A program made the translations under genes and the position numbers. 64,000 bases of DNA from an uncultured Nitrospina sp. (lineage in GTDB: Bacteria; Nitrospinota; Nitrospinia; Nitrospinales; VA-1): the NCBI GenBank assembly GCA_937891765.1, contig CALAGQ010000048.1, positions 1 to 64,000 on the forward strand. Direction: 5' to 3'. Below are positions 35,926 through 45,508 of the stretch, in pieces; the stretch's first letter is position 1; every line of letters begins with the position of its first letter. Under the pieces are notes generated by a model. It saw nothing but the letters and a program-made list of their open reading frames with translations. It did no database searches and was not told the origin of the DNA.

Positions 35926-36843
35926 TTATTCCGTGTAATCCCGTTGAGCGGTTTTTAATATTTCAATGACCAATTCATCAAACTCCAGTCCCATCTCCCG
36001 AGCCGCCATAGGTAAAAGGCTGGTGGGGGTCATTCCGGGGATGGTGTTCATCTCCAGAACCTGTGGGACTCCGTCTCCATCCAGAATGATATCTACACGA
36101 GGGAAACCTCTCCCCCTTAACACCTGAAAGACCTGCTGCGCGGTTTGCCTGCACCGGTCCGCTTCGTTTTCCTCAAGGTCTGCCGGGCAGATGTATTCGG
36201 TTTTTCCCGAGGTGTATTTTGCCTCGTAGTCATAAAAGCCGGACTTGGGACGGATGTGGACAATCGGCATGGGTGTCATTCCATTCATTCCAATTGCCAG
36301 GAGTTTTCCGTCAATAAATTTTTCTACAATCACTTCGTTAGAATAAGAGAATGCGGTTTCCAGTGCCGATTCCCACTGGTCCTCGTCTCTAACTATGGTG
36401 ACTCCCAGGCTCGACCCCTGATTGATTGGCTTGGCGACAACGGGAAGATCCAGTCTTCGGCTTTTTTTTTGGTTTTTATAGAACACTTCATAGTCGGCTG
36501 TGGGTATCCCATGAAATTTCAAAATCTCTTTAGACTTTAATTTGTCATAAGCCAGAGCGCTACCCATAACCCCTGACCCGGTATAAGGGATTTTGAAATA
36601 CTCAAGCAAGCCTTGAATGCATCCGTCCTCCCCAAAGGTTCCGTGCAGGGCCAGAAAAGCCAGGTCGATAGGATTCGACTTGAGTGTTTCCCCAATATTG
36701 TGATCAACGTGAATCGGCAAGGCGGTCAATCCTTTCCTGTTAAGGGCCTCAAGGATCGAGTTTCCGGTAACGATTGAGACCTCTCGCTCGGGAGAAAGTC
36801 CTCCCATGAGCACTCCAATAGTTTTATCTTTTAAATTCTTCAA
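35926..36843 (-). CDS. ddl: D-alanine-D-alanine ligase
   Basis: Joins two D-alanines for the peptidoglycan stem. 305 residues. GVLMGGLSPEREVSI near the start, HGTFGEDGCIQGLLE, AKPINQGSSLGV (ATP-grasp) and EMNTIPGMTPTSL (metal-binding Glu and Asn) are all present. The start codon is TTG at 36843, chosen since the family begins about ten residues before MGGLSPE. A structured 71-bp element lies upstream, between murB and this gene. Confidence 0.95.
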   Translation of the reverse strand: MKNLKDKTIGVLMGGLSPEREVSIVTGNSILEALNRKGLTALPIHVDHNIGETLKSNPIDLAFLALHGTFGEDGCIQGLLEYFKIPYTGSGVMGSALAYDKLKSKEILKFHGIPTADYEVFYKNQKKSRRLDLPVVAKPINQGSSLGVTIVRDEDQWESALETAFSYSNEVIVEKFIDGKLLAIGMNGMTPMPIVHIRPKSGFYDYEAKYTSGKTEYICPADLEENEADRCRQTAQQVFQVLRGRGFPRVDIILDGDGVPQVLEMNTIPGMTPTSLLPMAAREMGLEFDELVIEILKTAQRDYTE

Positions 36844-36871
36844 AAGCCTTGTTACAAATCCCTTTTAAGCA

Positions 36872-36942
36872 GGTCCGCCCCGGCCCTTGGCCAAAAGGGC
36901 CGGAGAACAAAGGAAGGAGGGGGTTACCTTTGTTTGCGGACC
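36872..36942 (-). ncRNA. Perfect three-way-junction structure between murB and ddl
   Basis: Outer stem GGTCCGC (36872-36878) with GCGGACC (36936-36942). Inside, CCGGCCCTT (36880-36888) pairs with AAGGGCCGG (36895-36903) and AACAAAGG (36906-36913) with CCTTTGTT (36927-36934). All three helices (7, 9, 8 bp) are perfect and only four bases are unpaired at the junction. On the transcribed strand one loop reads TAACCCCCTCCTT, complementary to Shine-Dalgarno sequences. No T tract follows, so it is not a simple terminator. It may be a regulatory RNA element of the division operon or an inserted palindromic repeat. Confidence 0.6.
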
Positions 36943-36965
36943 AATTCAATATTTATGTTCATCCC

Positions 36966-38021
36966 TCATTCGCCTGCACTAACAATTTCAGTTTGTAATT
37001 CAATACCCGTTTTTTTCTTAACCTCATTTTGAATATTCTCAATCAAATGAGTCACATCTTTGGCTGTTGCGCCCCCTTTGTTGACAATGAAATTTGCGTG
37101 TTTGATCGAAACCCCGGCATCGCCAACAGAAAGTCCTTTGAGCCCTATGGATTCGATCAACCTTCCCGCTGTATCGCCTTCGGGATTTTTGAAGACGGAA
37201 CCCGAGTTGGGCACCGTTAATGGCTGGGTCTGCGACCTTTTGGCGAGATGCCGATCCATCGCGTTCTGGATATCAGTACGATCTGCTTCTTCCAGTTCCA
37301 GCTCTGCTTCAATAATGATTCCGTTGTCATCAGGGAAAATAGTTTTTCTGTATTCGAAAGAAAGCTCTTCGCGTTTTAAGGTCTGAATTTCTCCGTCGGA
37401 GGTGATCCGGGTTACACTGCGCAGAACCTGGCCTGTTTCGACGCCTTCCGCTCCGGCATTCATGACAATTGCGCCTCCCAATGATCCGGGAATACCCACC
37501 AACTGCTCGATTCCTGTCAGGGAATAGCGGGCCGCGTATTTGGCGAGGTAAGACATTTTTACTCCGGCTCCTACCTTGATCACTGCCCGGCGGTTTCCAG
37601 TTTCTTTGCGGAAGAATAGAGGACGTTTAATTTCCTTGCAGCAATTTTTTAAGGAGATGACCACTCCTCGTATTCCCCGGTCGCCGACAAGCAAGTTAGT
37701 TCCCTCGCCAAGAACGAAAAGAGGTTGGGAGCCTTTATGTTTCAAAATCGTTTTAATGTCGCGAACATCTTCAGGGAAAATCAGTACATCCGCTGGGCCG
37801 CCAATTTGAATGGAAGTGTATGGGGCCATAATTTCGTTTTGCAGGACGGTGCCTTTTATTTTGTGTAACCATGGAAAAGAATAGCTCATAGTTTTACTCT
37901 GATGAATTTTGTGACCGAGAACGGTTTTGGGGTACTCCATTTTGGTTTTGAGATTGAAATCCCTTCCCGTTCCAGAATGGGCAATGTGAATCAATCGGCG
38001 TTTCCAAGCTTCGTTGAGCAT
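36966..38021 (-). CDS. murB: UDP-N-acetylenolpyruvoylglucosamine reductase
   Basis: FAD enzyme making UDP-MurNAc. The conserved enzyme starts around MAPYTSIQIGGPAD; GEGTNLLVGD, GIPGSLGGAIVMNAGA and SVFKNPEGDTAGRLIES follow. The frame from 38021 has a 44-residue extension with strong AGGAAGGA upstream; an inner ATG at 37889 gives 307 residues, the usual length. Both starts remain possible. Follows murC by 28 bp. Confidence 0.94.
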   Translation of the reverse strand: MLNEAWKRRLIHIAHSGTGRDFNLKTKMEYPKTVLGHKIHQSKTMSYSFPWLHKIKGTVLQNEIMAPYTSIQIGGPADVLIFPEDVRDIKTILKHKGSQPLFVLGEGTNLLVGDRGIRGVVISLKNCCKEIKRPLFFRKETGNRRAVIKVGAGVKMSYLAKYAARYSLTGIEQLVGIPGSLGGAIVMNAGAEGVETGQVLRSVTRITSDGEIQTLKREELSFEYRKTIFPDDNGIIIEAELELEEADRTDIQNAMDRHLAKRSQTQPLTVPNSGSVFKNPEGDTAGRLIESIGLKGLSVGDAGVSIKHANFIVNKGGATAKDVTHLIENIQNEVKKKTGIELQTEIVSAGE

Positions 38022-38049
38022 AGGTGACGGTCCTTCCTATTGAAAGCGA

Positions 38050-39426
38050 TCAATCATTGAAGTGGGATGCGAGCTTGTGGCTCAACTCCCCGATATTCCC
38101 AGCGCCAAGAGCCATGACAATGTCTCCCGGTTTAAGAATCTTTTGTAAATGCGGGATCACGGACTCCGTGCCCCCGATGTATTCCACGTTTTTATGTCCA
38201 AACTCTTTCACGCCTTCCGCTATCCTCTGGGAATGGACGCCTTCTATGGCCTCCTCGCCAGCTGAATAAATATCAAGCAGAAGAAGTTGGTCGGCATCGT
38301 TGAAAGCGGAGAAAAAACTTTCCATGAGATGTTTCGTGCGCGAATAGCGGTGTGGCTGAAATATGACGACGAGCCTTCGGTCTGGCCAGACTTCTTTCGC
38401 GGTTAATAGAGTGGCTTGGATTTCTACCGGATGATGGCCGTAGTCATCAACGATCACCAAAGAGTCTGACTGTTTCAGAATTTCAAACCTTCTCTGTACT
38501 CCGGTAAAGTTTTTCAGCGATTCGGCAATTGTCGGGAAATCCATATTCAATTCCATTCCGACAGCGACTGCCGCAAGGGTGTTGCAGACATTGTGTCGCC
38601 CTAAAGCCCCGGACAATATTTTCCCCAGCTTTTTATCCCGGTGATATACGGTGAAATAGGTTTTCAATCCTTCCACCGAGATATTGCGGGCGGTGTAATC
38701 GGCCTGAGATTTCAAACCATAGGTAATGGTTCGTTTCTCAATTCCAGGAAGCAGGGACTGAAGATTGGGGTCATCCAGACACAAGATCGCGGCACCATAG
38801 AAAGGGATTTTGTTGAGAAACTGCAGGAATGTGGATTTCATATTCTGCATTGTCAGGTAAAAATCCATATGTTCTTCGTCCAAGGTCGTGACCACCGCCA
38901 GCGTGGGAGAAAGTTTGAGAAAAGAACCATCACTTTCATCAGCTTCGGCAATCAGGTACTGACTCTGGCCGAGTTTCGCGTGTCCGCCCATATTCATGAT
39001 TCTTCCGCCAATTACTACTGTCGGGTCAAGGTCTCCAGCCGTAAGAACTGTGGCGACCAGTGAGGTGGTTGTGGTTTTTCCATGCGTGCCGGCAATGGCG
39101 ATGCCGTGTTTCATCCGCATCAGTTCTGCCAGCATTTCAGCCCGGGGAATGACCGGTATGGATTGTTCCCGAGCGGCCTGCACCTCCACGTTGTCGTCAC
39201 TGATGGCGCTGGATACGACGACAACATGTTTGCCCATGACATTTTCCGCGCTATGGTTATGGTGGATGTCAGCCCCGAGAGACTTCAGGTGGTCGGTCAC
39301 CCGGTTGGAAGAAGGGTCGGAACCGCTCACCTCATAATCCTGATTGATTAAAACTTCAGCGATTCCGCTCATTCCTGACCCTCCGATCCCGACAAAATGG
39401 ATCCGTTGTGTTTTTCCTAGAAACAT
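38050..39426 (-). CDS. murC: UDP-N-acetylmuramate-L-alanine ligase
   Basis: Adds the first amino acid to UDP-MurNAc. 458 residues: N-terminal FVGIGGSGMSGIAEVL (nucleotide-sugar binding), AGTHGKTTTTSLV (ATP loop, about 108-120), DDYGHHPVEIQATL and FQPHRYSRTK in the C-terminal domain. Overlaps the end of murG by 10 bp. Confidence 0.97.
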   Translation of the reverse strand: MFLGKTQRIHFVGIGGSGMSGIAEVLINQDYEVSGSDPSSNRVTDHLKSLGADIHHNHSAENVMGKHVVVVSSAISDDNVEVQAAREQSIPVIPRAEMLAELMRMKHGIAIAGTHGKTTTTSLVATVLTAGDLDPTVVIGGRIMNMGGHAKLGQSQYLIAEADESDGSFLKLSPTLAVVTTLDEEHMDFYLTMQNMKSTFLQFLNKIPFYGAAILCLDDPNLQSLLPGIEKRTITYGLKSQADYTARNISVEGLKTYFTVYHRDKKLGKILSGALGRHNVCNTLAAVAVGMELNMDFPTIAESLKNFTGVQRRFEILKQSDSLVIVDDYGHHPVEIQATLLTAKEVWPDRRLVVIFQPHRYSRTKHLMESFFSAFNDADQLLLLDIYSAGEEAIEGVHSQRIAEGVKEFGHKNVEYIGGTESVIPHLQKILKPGDIVMALGAGNIGELSHKLASHFND

Positions 39427-40565
39427 GACAGAACATAATTACCTTCTTTTTTTCTGGCCTTGCCGGATGTTGGATTCGCGTTACCCAGTAAGTCCATGCA
39501 TAGCTGGCGGACTTTTTCCGTAGCGTCGCGGTTCCCTAACTGATAGCTGTTCTCTTCCATCTCCTGCAACCGTTCGGGGTTTTCCATGGCGCTTAGAATG
39601 GATTGAGCAATACGTTCACCTGATAATTCATGGTCGAGCACCAATTCACCGGCATTGGCGGCATCCAGTACCCGAGCATTTTTTTCCTGATGATTGTGGG
39701 CCGCATGGGGATAAGGAATTAAGACAGATACTTTTCCGCAAGCGGTCACTTCTGCCAGAGTGGTTGCACCAGCCCGACAGATCACTAATGAGGCTTTACG
39801 ATATTGCTCCGCCACGTCATCGATAAACGGCCTGACATCATGAGAAAAGCCACTGTTCTTATATTTGTTGCTCACCATTTTATGATCGTTCTCACCGGTT
39901 TGATGAGTGATATGAATGTTTTCCCGTTTGGAAGCAAGAGACTCCAACGCTTCTGTCATAGCAACGTTAATGGAGTGAGCTCCTTGACTGCCTCCGAGAA
40001 CCAGTACGCGGAAGGGTGCTTGTGGGTCTTTGGGAAATTCTTCCCGAGGCTGGCAGAATTCATCGCGAATCATATTGCCTGTCACCTCGACTTTATCCTT
40101 GGGGAAGAACTTTGCAGAGTCCTTGAATGAAACTGCAACCTTGTCCGCGATCTTTCCCAACCATTTGTTGGTGAGGCCGGGAAAGGAGTTTTGTTCGTGA
40201 ATCAAAATAGGCACTCGTAATATCCACGCAGAGAGGACTAGTGGGCCTGACGCGTATCCACCTACACCTACAACCAGGTCAGGCCGCTTGCTGATCAAGA
40301 AACACATGGACTGGGCGGTGCCTATCGGCAACTTGGCCCAGGACATCCAGCGGCTGAGGCGTTTTTTGCCGAGCAAACCTGCTGAGAGAATGGTTTTCAA
40401 CTCGAATCCTTCGCGCGGAAGAACCTTTGCTTCGAGTCCTTTTTGAGTTCCTACAAATGAAATTTCAATATTCATATCGTGCCTCATGAGGGCTTTCGCT
40501 AAAGCGATTCCCGGATAAAGGTGGCCTCCAGTGCCGCCACCGGCTATGACAACTCTTTTTTGCAT
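39417..40565 (-). CDS. murG: Lipid II-forming GlcNAc transferase
   Basis: Transfers GlcNAc to lipid I at the inner membrane. 382 residues: GGGTGGHLYPGIALA at the N-terminus, GVGGYASGP, HEQNSFPGLTNK, VLGGSQGAHSIN and the donor-binding region ICRAGATTLAEV with the Glu/Asn-rich AHNHQEKNA. Confidence 0.97.
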   Translation of the reverse strand: MQKRVVIAGGGTGGHLYPGIALAKALMRHDMNIEISFVGTQKGLEAKVLPREGFELKTILSAGLLGKKRLSRWMSWAKLPIGTAQSMCFLISKRPDLVVGVGGYASGPLVLSAWILRVPILIHEQNSFPGLTNKWLGKIADKVAVSFKDSAKFFPKDKVEVTGNMIRDEFCQPREEFPKDPQAPFRVLVLGGSQGAHSINVAMTEALESLASKRENIHITHQTGENDHKMVSNKYKNSGFSHDVRPFIDDVAEQYRKASLVICRAGATTLAEVTACGKVSVLIPYPHAAHNHQEKNARVLDAANAGELVLDHELSGERIAQSILSAMENPERLQEMEENSYQLGNRDATEKVRQLCMDLLGNANPTSGKARKKEGNYVLSCF

Positions 40566-40569
40566 TGAA

Positions 40570-41676
40570 TCAATGTTTTACCGTTTGTTCTGAAATATTT
40601 AGCAGAACACCCACTGAAAGCATGGTGATTAACATTGATGACCCGCCCATGCTGATTAGGGGAAGGGTCAACCCCTTGGTTGGAAGAAGCCCCACAGCCA
40701 CTCCCAGATTGATAAAAGCTTGAAACCCGATCAAAAGAGTCAGGCCGGTTGCCAAATGAGTTCCAAACGGATCTTTGGCCCGACAAGCGATGGTAAAACC
40801 TCTCCAGAGTAAAATTGAAAACAGGAGAATAATCGCTGTAGTCCCTATGAATCCCAGTTCTTCCCCGATGACGGAAAAAATGAAATCCGTATGAGCTTCG
40901 GGAAGATAAAAAAGTTTTTGATGGCTGGCTCCCAACCCGGTTCCCCAATAACCTCCCCGACCAAAAGCGTAAAAAGACTGGATGGCTTGAAACCCTGCAT
41001 TCGAAGGATCCTGCCAGGGGTCGAGAAAAGCGATGATCCTCCGGGTGCGGTATTCCGCACTCATGATTGCCGTTGCTATGAAAGGGATCAGCGCAAGAAC
41101 GGAAAGAAACAGAAACTTTTTTCTTAGACCGGCGATAAAAAGCATTGTGAAGGTGACCATGCAGATAATCATGGCGGTGCCAAAGTCGGGCTGGAACAGA
41201 ATCGGGATGAAAAAGCAACCCAGCACAATCAGGTTGGGAAGATAACCGTAAGCGAAGTCCCTCAGCTTGTCGGCTCTTTTGACCAGAGACTTGGCGATAA
41301 AAAGAACAAGGGCAAACTTTGCCAGCTCCGAGGGTTGAAAAGTAAACCCTCCGAGAGTCAGCCACCTTCGCGCTCCACCGGCCTCTTTGCTGATTCCCGG
41401 AAACATGACCGCAAGTAAAAGCAGAAAAGTCGCCATCATGATGAGGTAGGTGTGCTGGTGTAATTTGTGGTAGTCCAGGTTTTTGGTGACGAGCAAAACC
41501 CCTGTCCCCAGAAGACACCAGACTGTCTGGCGTTTGAGGAAATAATAGGAGTCGTTGTATTTCTCCATCGCATACACCGCGCTGGAACTGAAAACCATAA
41601 CGATACCGATCAGAACCAAGACGGCTACGGTGATGCTCAGCAGAGAATCTGAATGTTTTGTCTGAGACATTGCCAA
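40570..41676 (-). CDS. ftsW: SEDS glycosyltransferase FtsW
   Basis: The septal peptidoglycan polymerase partner of FtsI, 368 residues with about ten transmembrane helices. KEAGGARRWLTLGGFTFQPSELAK holds the conserved arginines and the PSE motif, and GLTLPLISMGGSS is the SEDS C-terminal signature. A same-strand shadow frame at 40544-41683 is not coding. Confidence 0.95.
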   Translation of the reverse strand: MAMSQTKHSDSLLSITVAVLVLIGIVMVFSSSAVYAMEKYNDSYYFLKRQTVWCLLGTGVLLVTKNLDYHKLHQHTYLIMMATFLLLLAVMFPGISKEAGGARRWLTLGGFTFQPSELAKFALVLFIAKSLVKRADKLRDFAYGYLPNLIVLGCFFIPILFQPDFGTAMIICMVTFTMLFIAGLRKKFLFLSVLALIPFIATAIMSAEYRTRRIIAFLDPWQDPSNAGFQAIQSFYAFGRGGYWGTGLGASHQKLFYLPEAHTDFIFSVIGEELGFIGTTAIILLFSILLWRGFTIACRAKDPFGTHLATGLTLLIGFQAFINLGVAVGLLPTKGLTLPLISMGGSSMLITMLSVGVLLNISEQTVKH

Positions 41677-41682
41677 AGTCCA

Positions 41683-43017
41683 TTACCCTTCCAGATTTTT
41701 AACGATGGTTTTGAAACTGTTTCCCCGGTCCACGTAATCTTTAAACATGTCAAAGCTGGCACAAGCCGGGGAAAGAAGAACAACATCTCCATCTTCTGCT
41801 TTTGCTTTGGCCAGACCCACAGCCTCTTCCAGGCTATCGCTTTCTTCATAACCGAAGGAGCCGTTAAGAATTCCTTTAAATTTATTGCGGGTCTCTCCGA
41901 TCAGAACCAGATGTTTGACTTTTTCTTTCATCAGGCTCTTTAAGGGAGAAAAATCCGTGTTTTTGTCAATTCCGCCGGCGATGAGAATGATAGGGCGGTC
42001 AAAAGTGTTCAATGATTTGCAAACAGAGCCTACGTTGGTCCCTTTGGAGTCGTTGACGAAATCAACGCCGTTCAGGTTGCGGACCCATTCCAGACGATGT
42101 TCAAGGCCAATAAAGTTTTTTAAAGCTTGCTGAATAGCTTCCATCGATACATTGAGCAACAAAGCGGTGGCGACGGCGGGGAGGACGTTCTCGACCTGCC
42201 ATTGCATTCCTCTGGGTAGCGACTCAAGGGATATGACTTCCTGCTCGCTATTCTGTAGTCGGGCGATGATTTTGTTGCCACGTAAAAAGATTCCTTTTTC
42301 CAGCTCAGTTTGAGTGCTAAACAAAATGCGTTCTGCCGAGCAGGCTTTTCCCATGTCGCGGGTATTGGAATCGTCATGGTTCAGAATTAAAAAATCGCTG
42401 TGTGTTTGATGGGCGAAGATTTTTTCCTTCAGCGCAACATAGCTTTGGAAATCCTTATGCCGGTCCATGTGGTCGGGACTTATATTAAGAATGACGGAAA
42501 CGACAGGGTGGAGCCCTGATGTGGCCTCCATCTGGAAACTGGAAAGCTCAAGAACTCTGTAATCGGCCTGATCCAATAAGGAAATAAAAGGGGTGCCAAG
42601 ATTACCTCCCGCATGCACGGTTTTCCCAGACTGTCCAAAAATCTCAGCGATCAAGCTGGTGCAGGTGGACTTGCCATTGGTTCCGGTGATGGCAATAATC
42701 GGAACGGTATTGAACCGATTTGCCAACTCAATTTCGCTGATGATTTTGATTCCTTTCCGTTTGGCGTTTTCAAGAAACGGTGAGTGAATGTCCACTCCGG
42801 GACTCAGCACCACCATTTCCGTGTCGGAAGGTGGTTCGGGATTTTGAAAACGGATTTTTATACCTGCGCTCAATTGCTTCAAAGGCTCCAATAATTGTTC
42901 GCGGGACTTACTGTCTGTCACCGTGACGTGAGCTCCATGCCGGGAAAGGAAATTGGCCACAGCAATGCCTGTTTGGCCAAGTCCGATTACAGACAGATTT
43001 TTATTTTTAAGTTCCAT
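41683..43017 (-). CDS. murD: UDP-MurNAc-L-alanine-D-glutamate ligase
   Basis: Adds D-glutamate. 444 residues: VIGLGQTGIAVANFL, the ATP loop TGTNGKSTCTSLI near 112-124, ELSSFQME, NISPDHMDRH and NDSKGTNVGS are the MurD motifs in order. Confidence 0.97.
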   Translation of the reverse strand: MELKNKNLSVIGLGQTGIAVANFLSRHGAHVTVTDSKSREQLLEPLKQLSAGIKIRFQNPEPPSDTEMVVLSPGVDIHSPFLENAKRKGIKIISEIELANRFNTVPIIAITGTNGKSTCTSLIAEIFGQSGKTVHAGGNLGTPFISLLDQADYRVLELSSFQMEATSGLHPVVSVILNISPDHMDRHKDFQSYVALKEKIFAHQTHSDFLILNHDDSNTRDMGKACSAERILFSTQTELEKGIFLRGNKIIARLQNSEQEVISLESLPRGMQWQVENVLPAVATALLLNVSMEAIQQALKNFIGLEHRLEWVRNLNGVDFVNDSKGTNVGSVCKSLNTFDRPIILIAGGIDKNTDFSPLKSLMKEKVKHLVLIGETRNKFKGILNGSFGYEESDSLEEAVGLAKAKAEDGDVVLLSPACASFDMFKDYVDRGNSFKTIVKNLEG

Positions 43018-43019
43018 CT

Positions 43020-44105
43020 TTACCTTAACTTCAGGGTGCTGAGACTGATCATGGCTAAAACCACGGCGACGATCCAGAATCGCACAATGACCTTGGGTTC
43101 TGACCAGCCCAGTTCCTCAAAATGGTGATGAAGCGGAGCCATCTTGAAAAAACGTTTTCCACCTGTGTATTTGAAATAACCGACTTGGATGATGACGGAC
43201 AGCGCTTCAATCACGAAAATGCCACCAACAAGGATCAGCAGGAGCTCATGCTTAACGATCACCGCGATGGTGCCCAACACTCCTCCCAGAGATAAGGACC
43301 CGACATCGCCCATAAATATTTGAGCGGGGTAGGAGTTGTACCAAAGGAACCCTAAGCTGGCCCCAAGAACGGCTGAACTGGCGACTGCGACCTCTCCCGC
43401 ATCTCTGATGTGTTGAATGCGCAAGTATTCCGAAAAATTAAAATGACCCGAGATATAAACGATGCCGGTATAAGTGAATGTGGCGACGATAATGGGGCCG
43501 ATGGCTAACCCATCAAGGCCGTCTGTCAGATTGACGGCGTTGGAGGTGCCCACCACTATGAAGATAATAAAAAGCAGATAGCCAATTCCCAGGTCGGGCT
43601 GAAAACTTTTGAAGAAAGGAACCGACAAGCGCGTGGCGTATTCGGCACGCACAGGGTCGAAATACAGCAGATAAATTCCAATCGCCAGACTTACTAATAT
43701 CTGGAGAAAAATCTTTTCTTTTGCGGTAATGCCATCGCCTTTTCTTAGTTTTAGGAAATCATCCCAGAGTCCGATAGCTCCAAAGCCGATAGCGGCAAAA
43801 ACAACAACCCAGATGTATCGATTGCTCAAATCAGCCCAAAGCAGAGTAGAGCTTATAAAGGTCGCCAGAATAAGCAGTCCGCCCATCGTCGGAGTTCCAG
43901 ACTTGGAACTGTGGTGTTGCGGGCCGTCGCTGCGAATCTTTTCCCTTATCTGGAGTTTCTGCAAAGCGCGGATCATCAATTTCCCCAGAAGCAGGCTCAA
44001 TGCCAATGCGGTAACACCGGCATAGGCAGACCGGAAGGTGATGTACTTAAAGACATTGAGTATCGAATAGTCCGAACTGAGCGGATAAAACACGTGATAG
44101 AACAT
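43020..44105 (-). CDS. mraY: Phospho-MurNAc-pentapeptide transferase
   Basis: Makes lipid I from UDP-MurNAc-pentapeptide and undecaprenyl phosphate. 361 residues, about ten membrane spans. DGPQHHSSKSGTPTMGG, the aspartate-rich NLTDGLDGLA and APLHHHFEELGW are the three signatures. Confidence 0.97.
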   Translation of the reverse strand: MFYHVFYPLSSDYSILNVFKYITFRSAYAGVTALALSLLLGKLMIRALQKLQIREKIRSDGPQHHSSKSGTPTMGGLLILATFISSTLLWADLSNRYIWVVVFAAIGFGAIGLWDDFLKLRKGDGITAKEKIFLQILVSLAIGIYLLYFDPVRAEYATRLSVPFFKSFQPDLGIGYLLFIIFIVVGTSNAVNLTDGLDGLAIGPIIVATFTYTGIVYISGHFNFSEYLRIQHIRDAGEVAVASSAVLGASLGFLWYNSYPAQIFMGDVGSLSLGGVLGTIAVIVKHELLLILVGGIFVIEALSVIIQVGYFKYTGGKRFFKMAPLHHHFEELGWSEPKVIVRFWIVAVVLAMISLSTLKLR

Positions 44106-44107
44106 TT

Positions 44108-45508
44108 TTAGTTTTTATCTGCGATAAAGATTTGTAATACTTTTTCCATTGCGGCCCCACGTGAACCTTTGAACATCACACAATCGCCACTCACTGCTTC
44201 CCGGGCTAAAAAATCTGCCGCCTCTTCATGGTCGGCGAATTCCAGGACTTGAATTTTTTCTCCGGCAAGAGTTCGAACACTTTTTGCTGATAGACCCGCC
44301 AGCTTTCCGACTGCGACCAGAGTGGTCACTTCGGATGCTGCTATTTCCTCTCCCAACTTTTGATGGGCGGCGACAGACCGATCTCCCAACTCGAGCATGT
44401 CTCCGATCACCAATATCCGTCGGCCCTGGGTTTTGAAGTTCCCCAGTGTTTTCAGGGCTTCGGTCATGGACCGGGGGTTAGCGTTGTAAGCGTCGTTGAT
44501 CAGGTCAATCCCTTTATGTCGGATCTGTTCGTTGCGCTGGGACATGTGCTGATAATTCTCCAGTCCGCGGGTCATGGCCTCTTCTTGAATCCCTAGCGAA
44601 TAACCGGTCGCCAGCGCGGCCAGTGCGTTATAAATGTTGCAGTAGCCGAGATAAGGAAGGCGAACGGAGAGAGTTTTGTCGAAAAGGCTGACTTTGAATC
44701 GAAACCCAAGATTATCCTTGCTTTCAATTTCGCTGGCCCGCACATCCGCAGGCTGGTTGATGCCAAAGGTAACGGTCCTGGCACGGAGCGACCGGGCCAG
44801 CTCCAGTACAAGAGGGTCGTCGGCGTTAACAATGGCCGTGCCTTCTTTTGTCAGCGCATCAAACAACTCTCCTTTTGCAGACTGAATATCTTTCAGGCTC
44901 TTCAATTGCACCAGATGCCCTTCGGAAATATTGGTGATCACGCCAATGTTGGGTTGTGCGATCTCGGCCAGTTTTTTGATCTCACCAGCTGCGCTCATAC
45001 CCAACTCAAGAACTCCCACTTCATGAGAGGGCTCTCTCTTCAGAAGAGTCAGGGGCAGGCCGATATGGTTGTTCAGATTACCCTGTGTCTTCAAAGTCTT
45101 GAATTTGGTTTCCAATATAGAAGCGATCATTTCTTTAGTGGTCGACTTACCGTTTGTTCCGGTAACAGCAACAACCTGAAGCGGAAACCGTTTTCTCTGA
45201 AAGCTTGCTAGATCCTGCAAAGCCTTAAGTGTGTCCTGAACATGAATCACAAAAGGTTTCTCTCCAGACTGGACAGGACCGCCTGGAAGCTTTTCCGGAT
45301 CGGACAGAATGATCCCTCCAGCCTTTTTATCAATCACCTCGGCCAGAAAGTCATGCCCGTCAAACCGCTCCCCCTTAACGCAAATGAACAATTCCCCTTT
45401 CGAGACCGTCCGGGAATTTATGGAAACTCCCCGAAACGGGCAAGCGAGGTCTCCCTGCAGGAGCCGGCCTTCAAATGCATTGAGGCAATCTTGTGTTTGA
45501 CCTTCCAT
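44108..45508 (-). CDS. murF: UDP-MurNAc-tripeptide-D-Ala-D-Ala ligase
   Basis: Adds the D-Ala-D-Ala dipeptide made by Ddl. 466 residues; ATG at 45508 overlaps the murE stop (TGATG), indicating coupling. VAVTGTNGKSTTKEMI is the ATP loop, NNHIGLPLTLL follows and LINDAYNANPRSMTEAL is the C-terminal signature. Confidence 0.97.
   Translation of the reverse strand: MEGQTQDCLNAFEGRLLQGDLACPFRGVSINSRTVSKGELFICVKGERFDGHDFLAEVIDKKAGGIILSDPEKLPGGPVQSGEKPFVIHVQDTLKALQDLASFQRKRFPLQVVAVTGTNGKSTTKEMIASILETKFKTLKTQGNLNNHIGLPLTLLKREPSHEVGVLELGMSAAGEIKKLAEIAQPNIGVITNISEGHLVQLKSLKDIQSAKGELFDALTKEGTAIVNADDPLVLELARSLRARTVTFGINQPADVRASEIESKDNLGFRFKVSLFDKTLSVRLPYLGYCNIYNALAALATGYSLGIQEEAMTRGLENYQHMSQRNEQIRHKGIDLINDAYNANPRSMTEALKTLGNFKTQGRRILVIGDMLELGDRSVAAHQKLGEEIAASEVTTLVAVGKLAGLSAKSVRTLAGEKIQVLEFADHEEAADFLAREAVSGDCVMFKGSRGAAMEKVLQIFIADKN

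Noticed and set aside
40544-41683. 379-residue minus-strand frame over ftsW
   Set aside because: A second frame on the same strand as ftsW, rich in His, Arg and Ser, with no membrane segments; a shadow.
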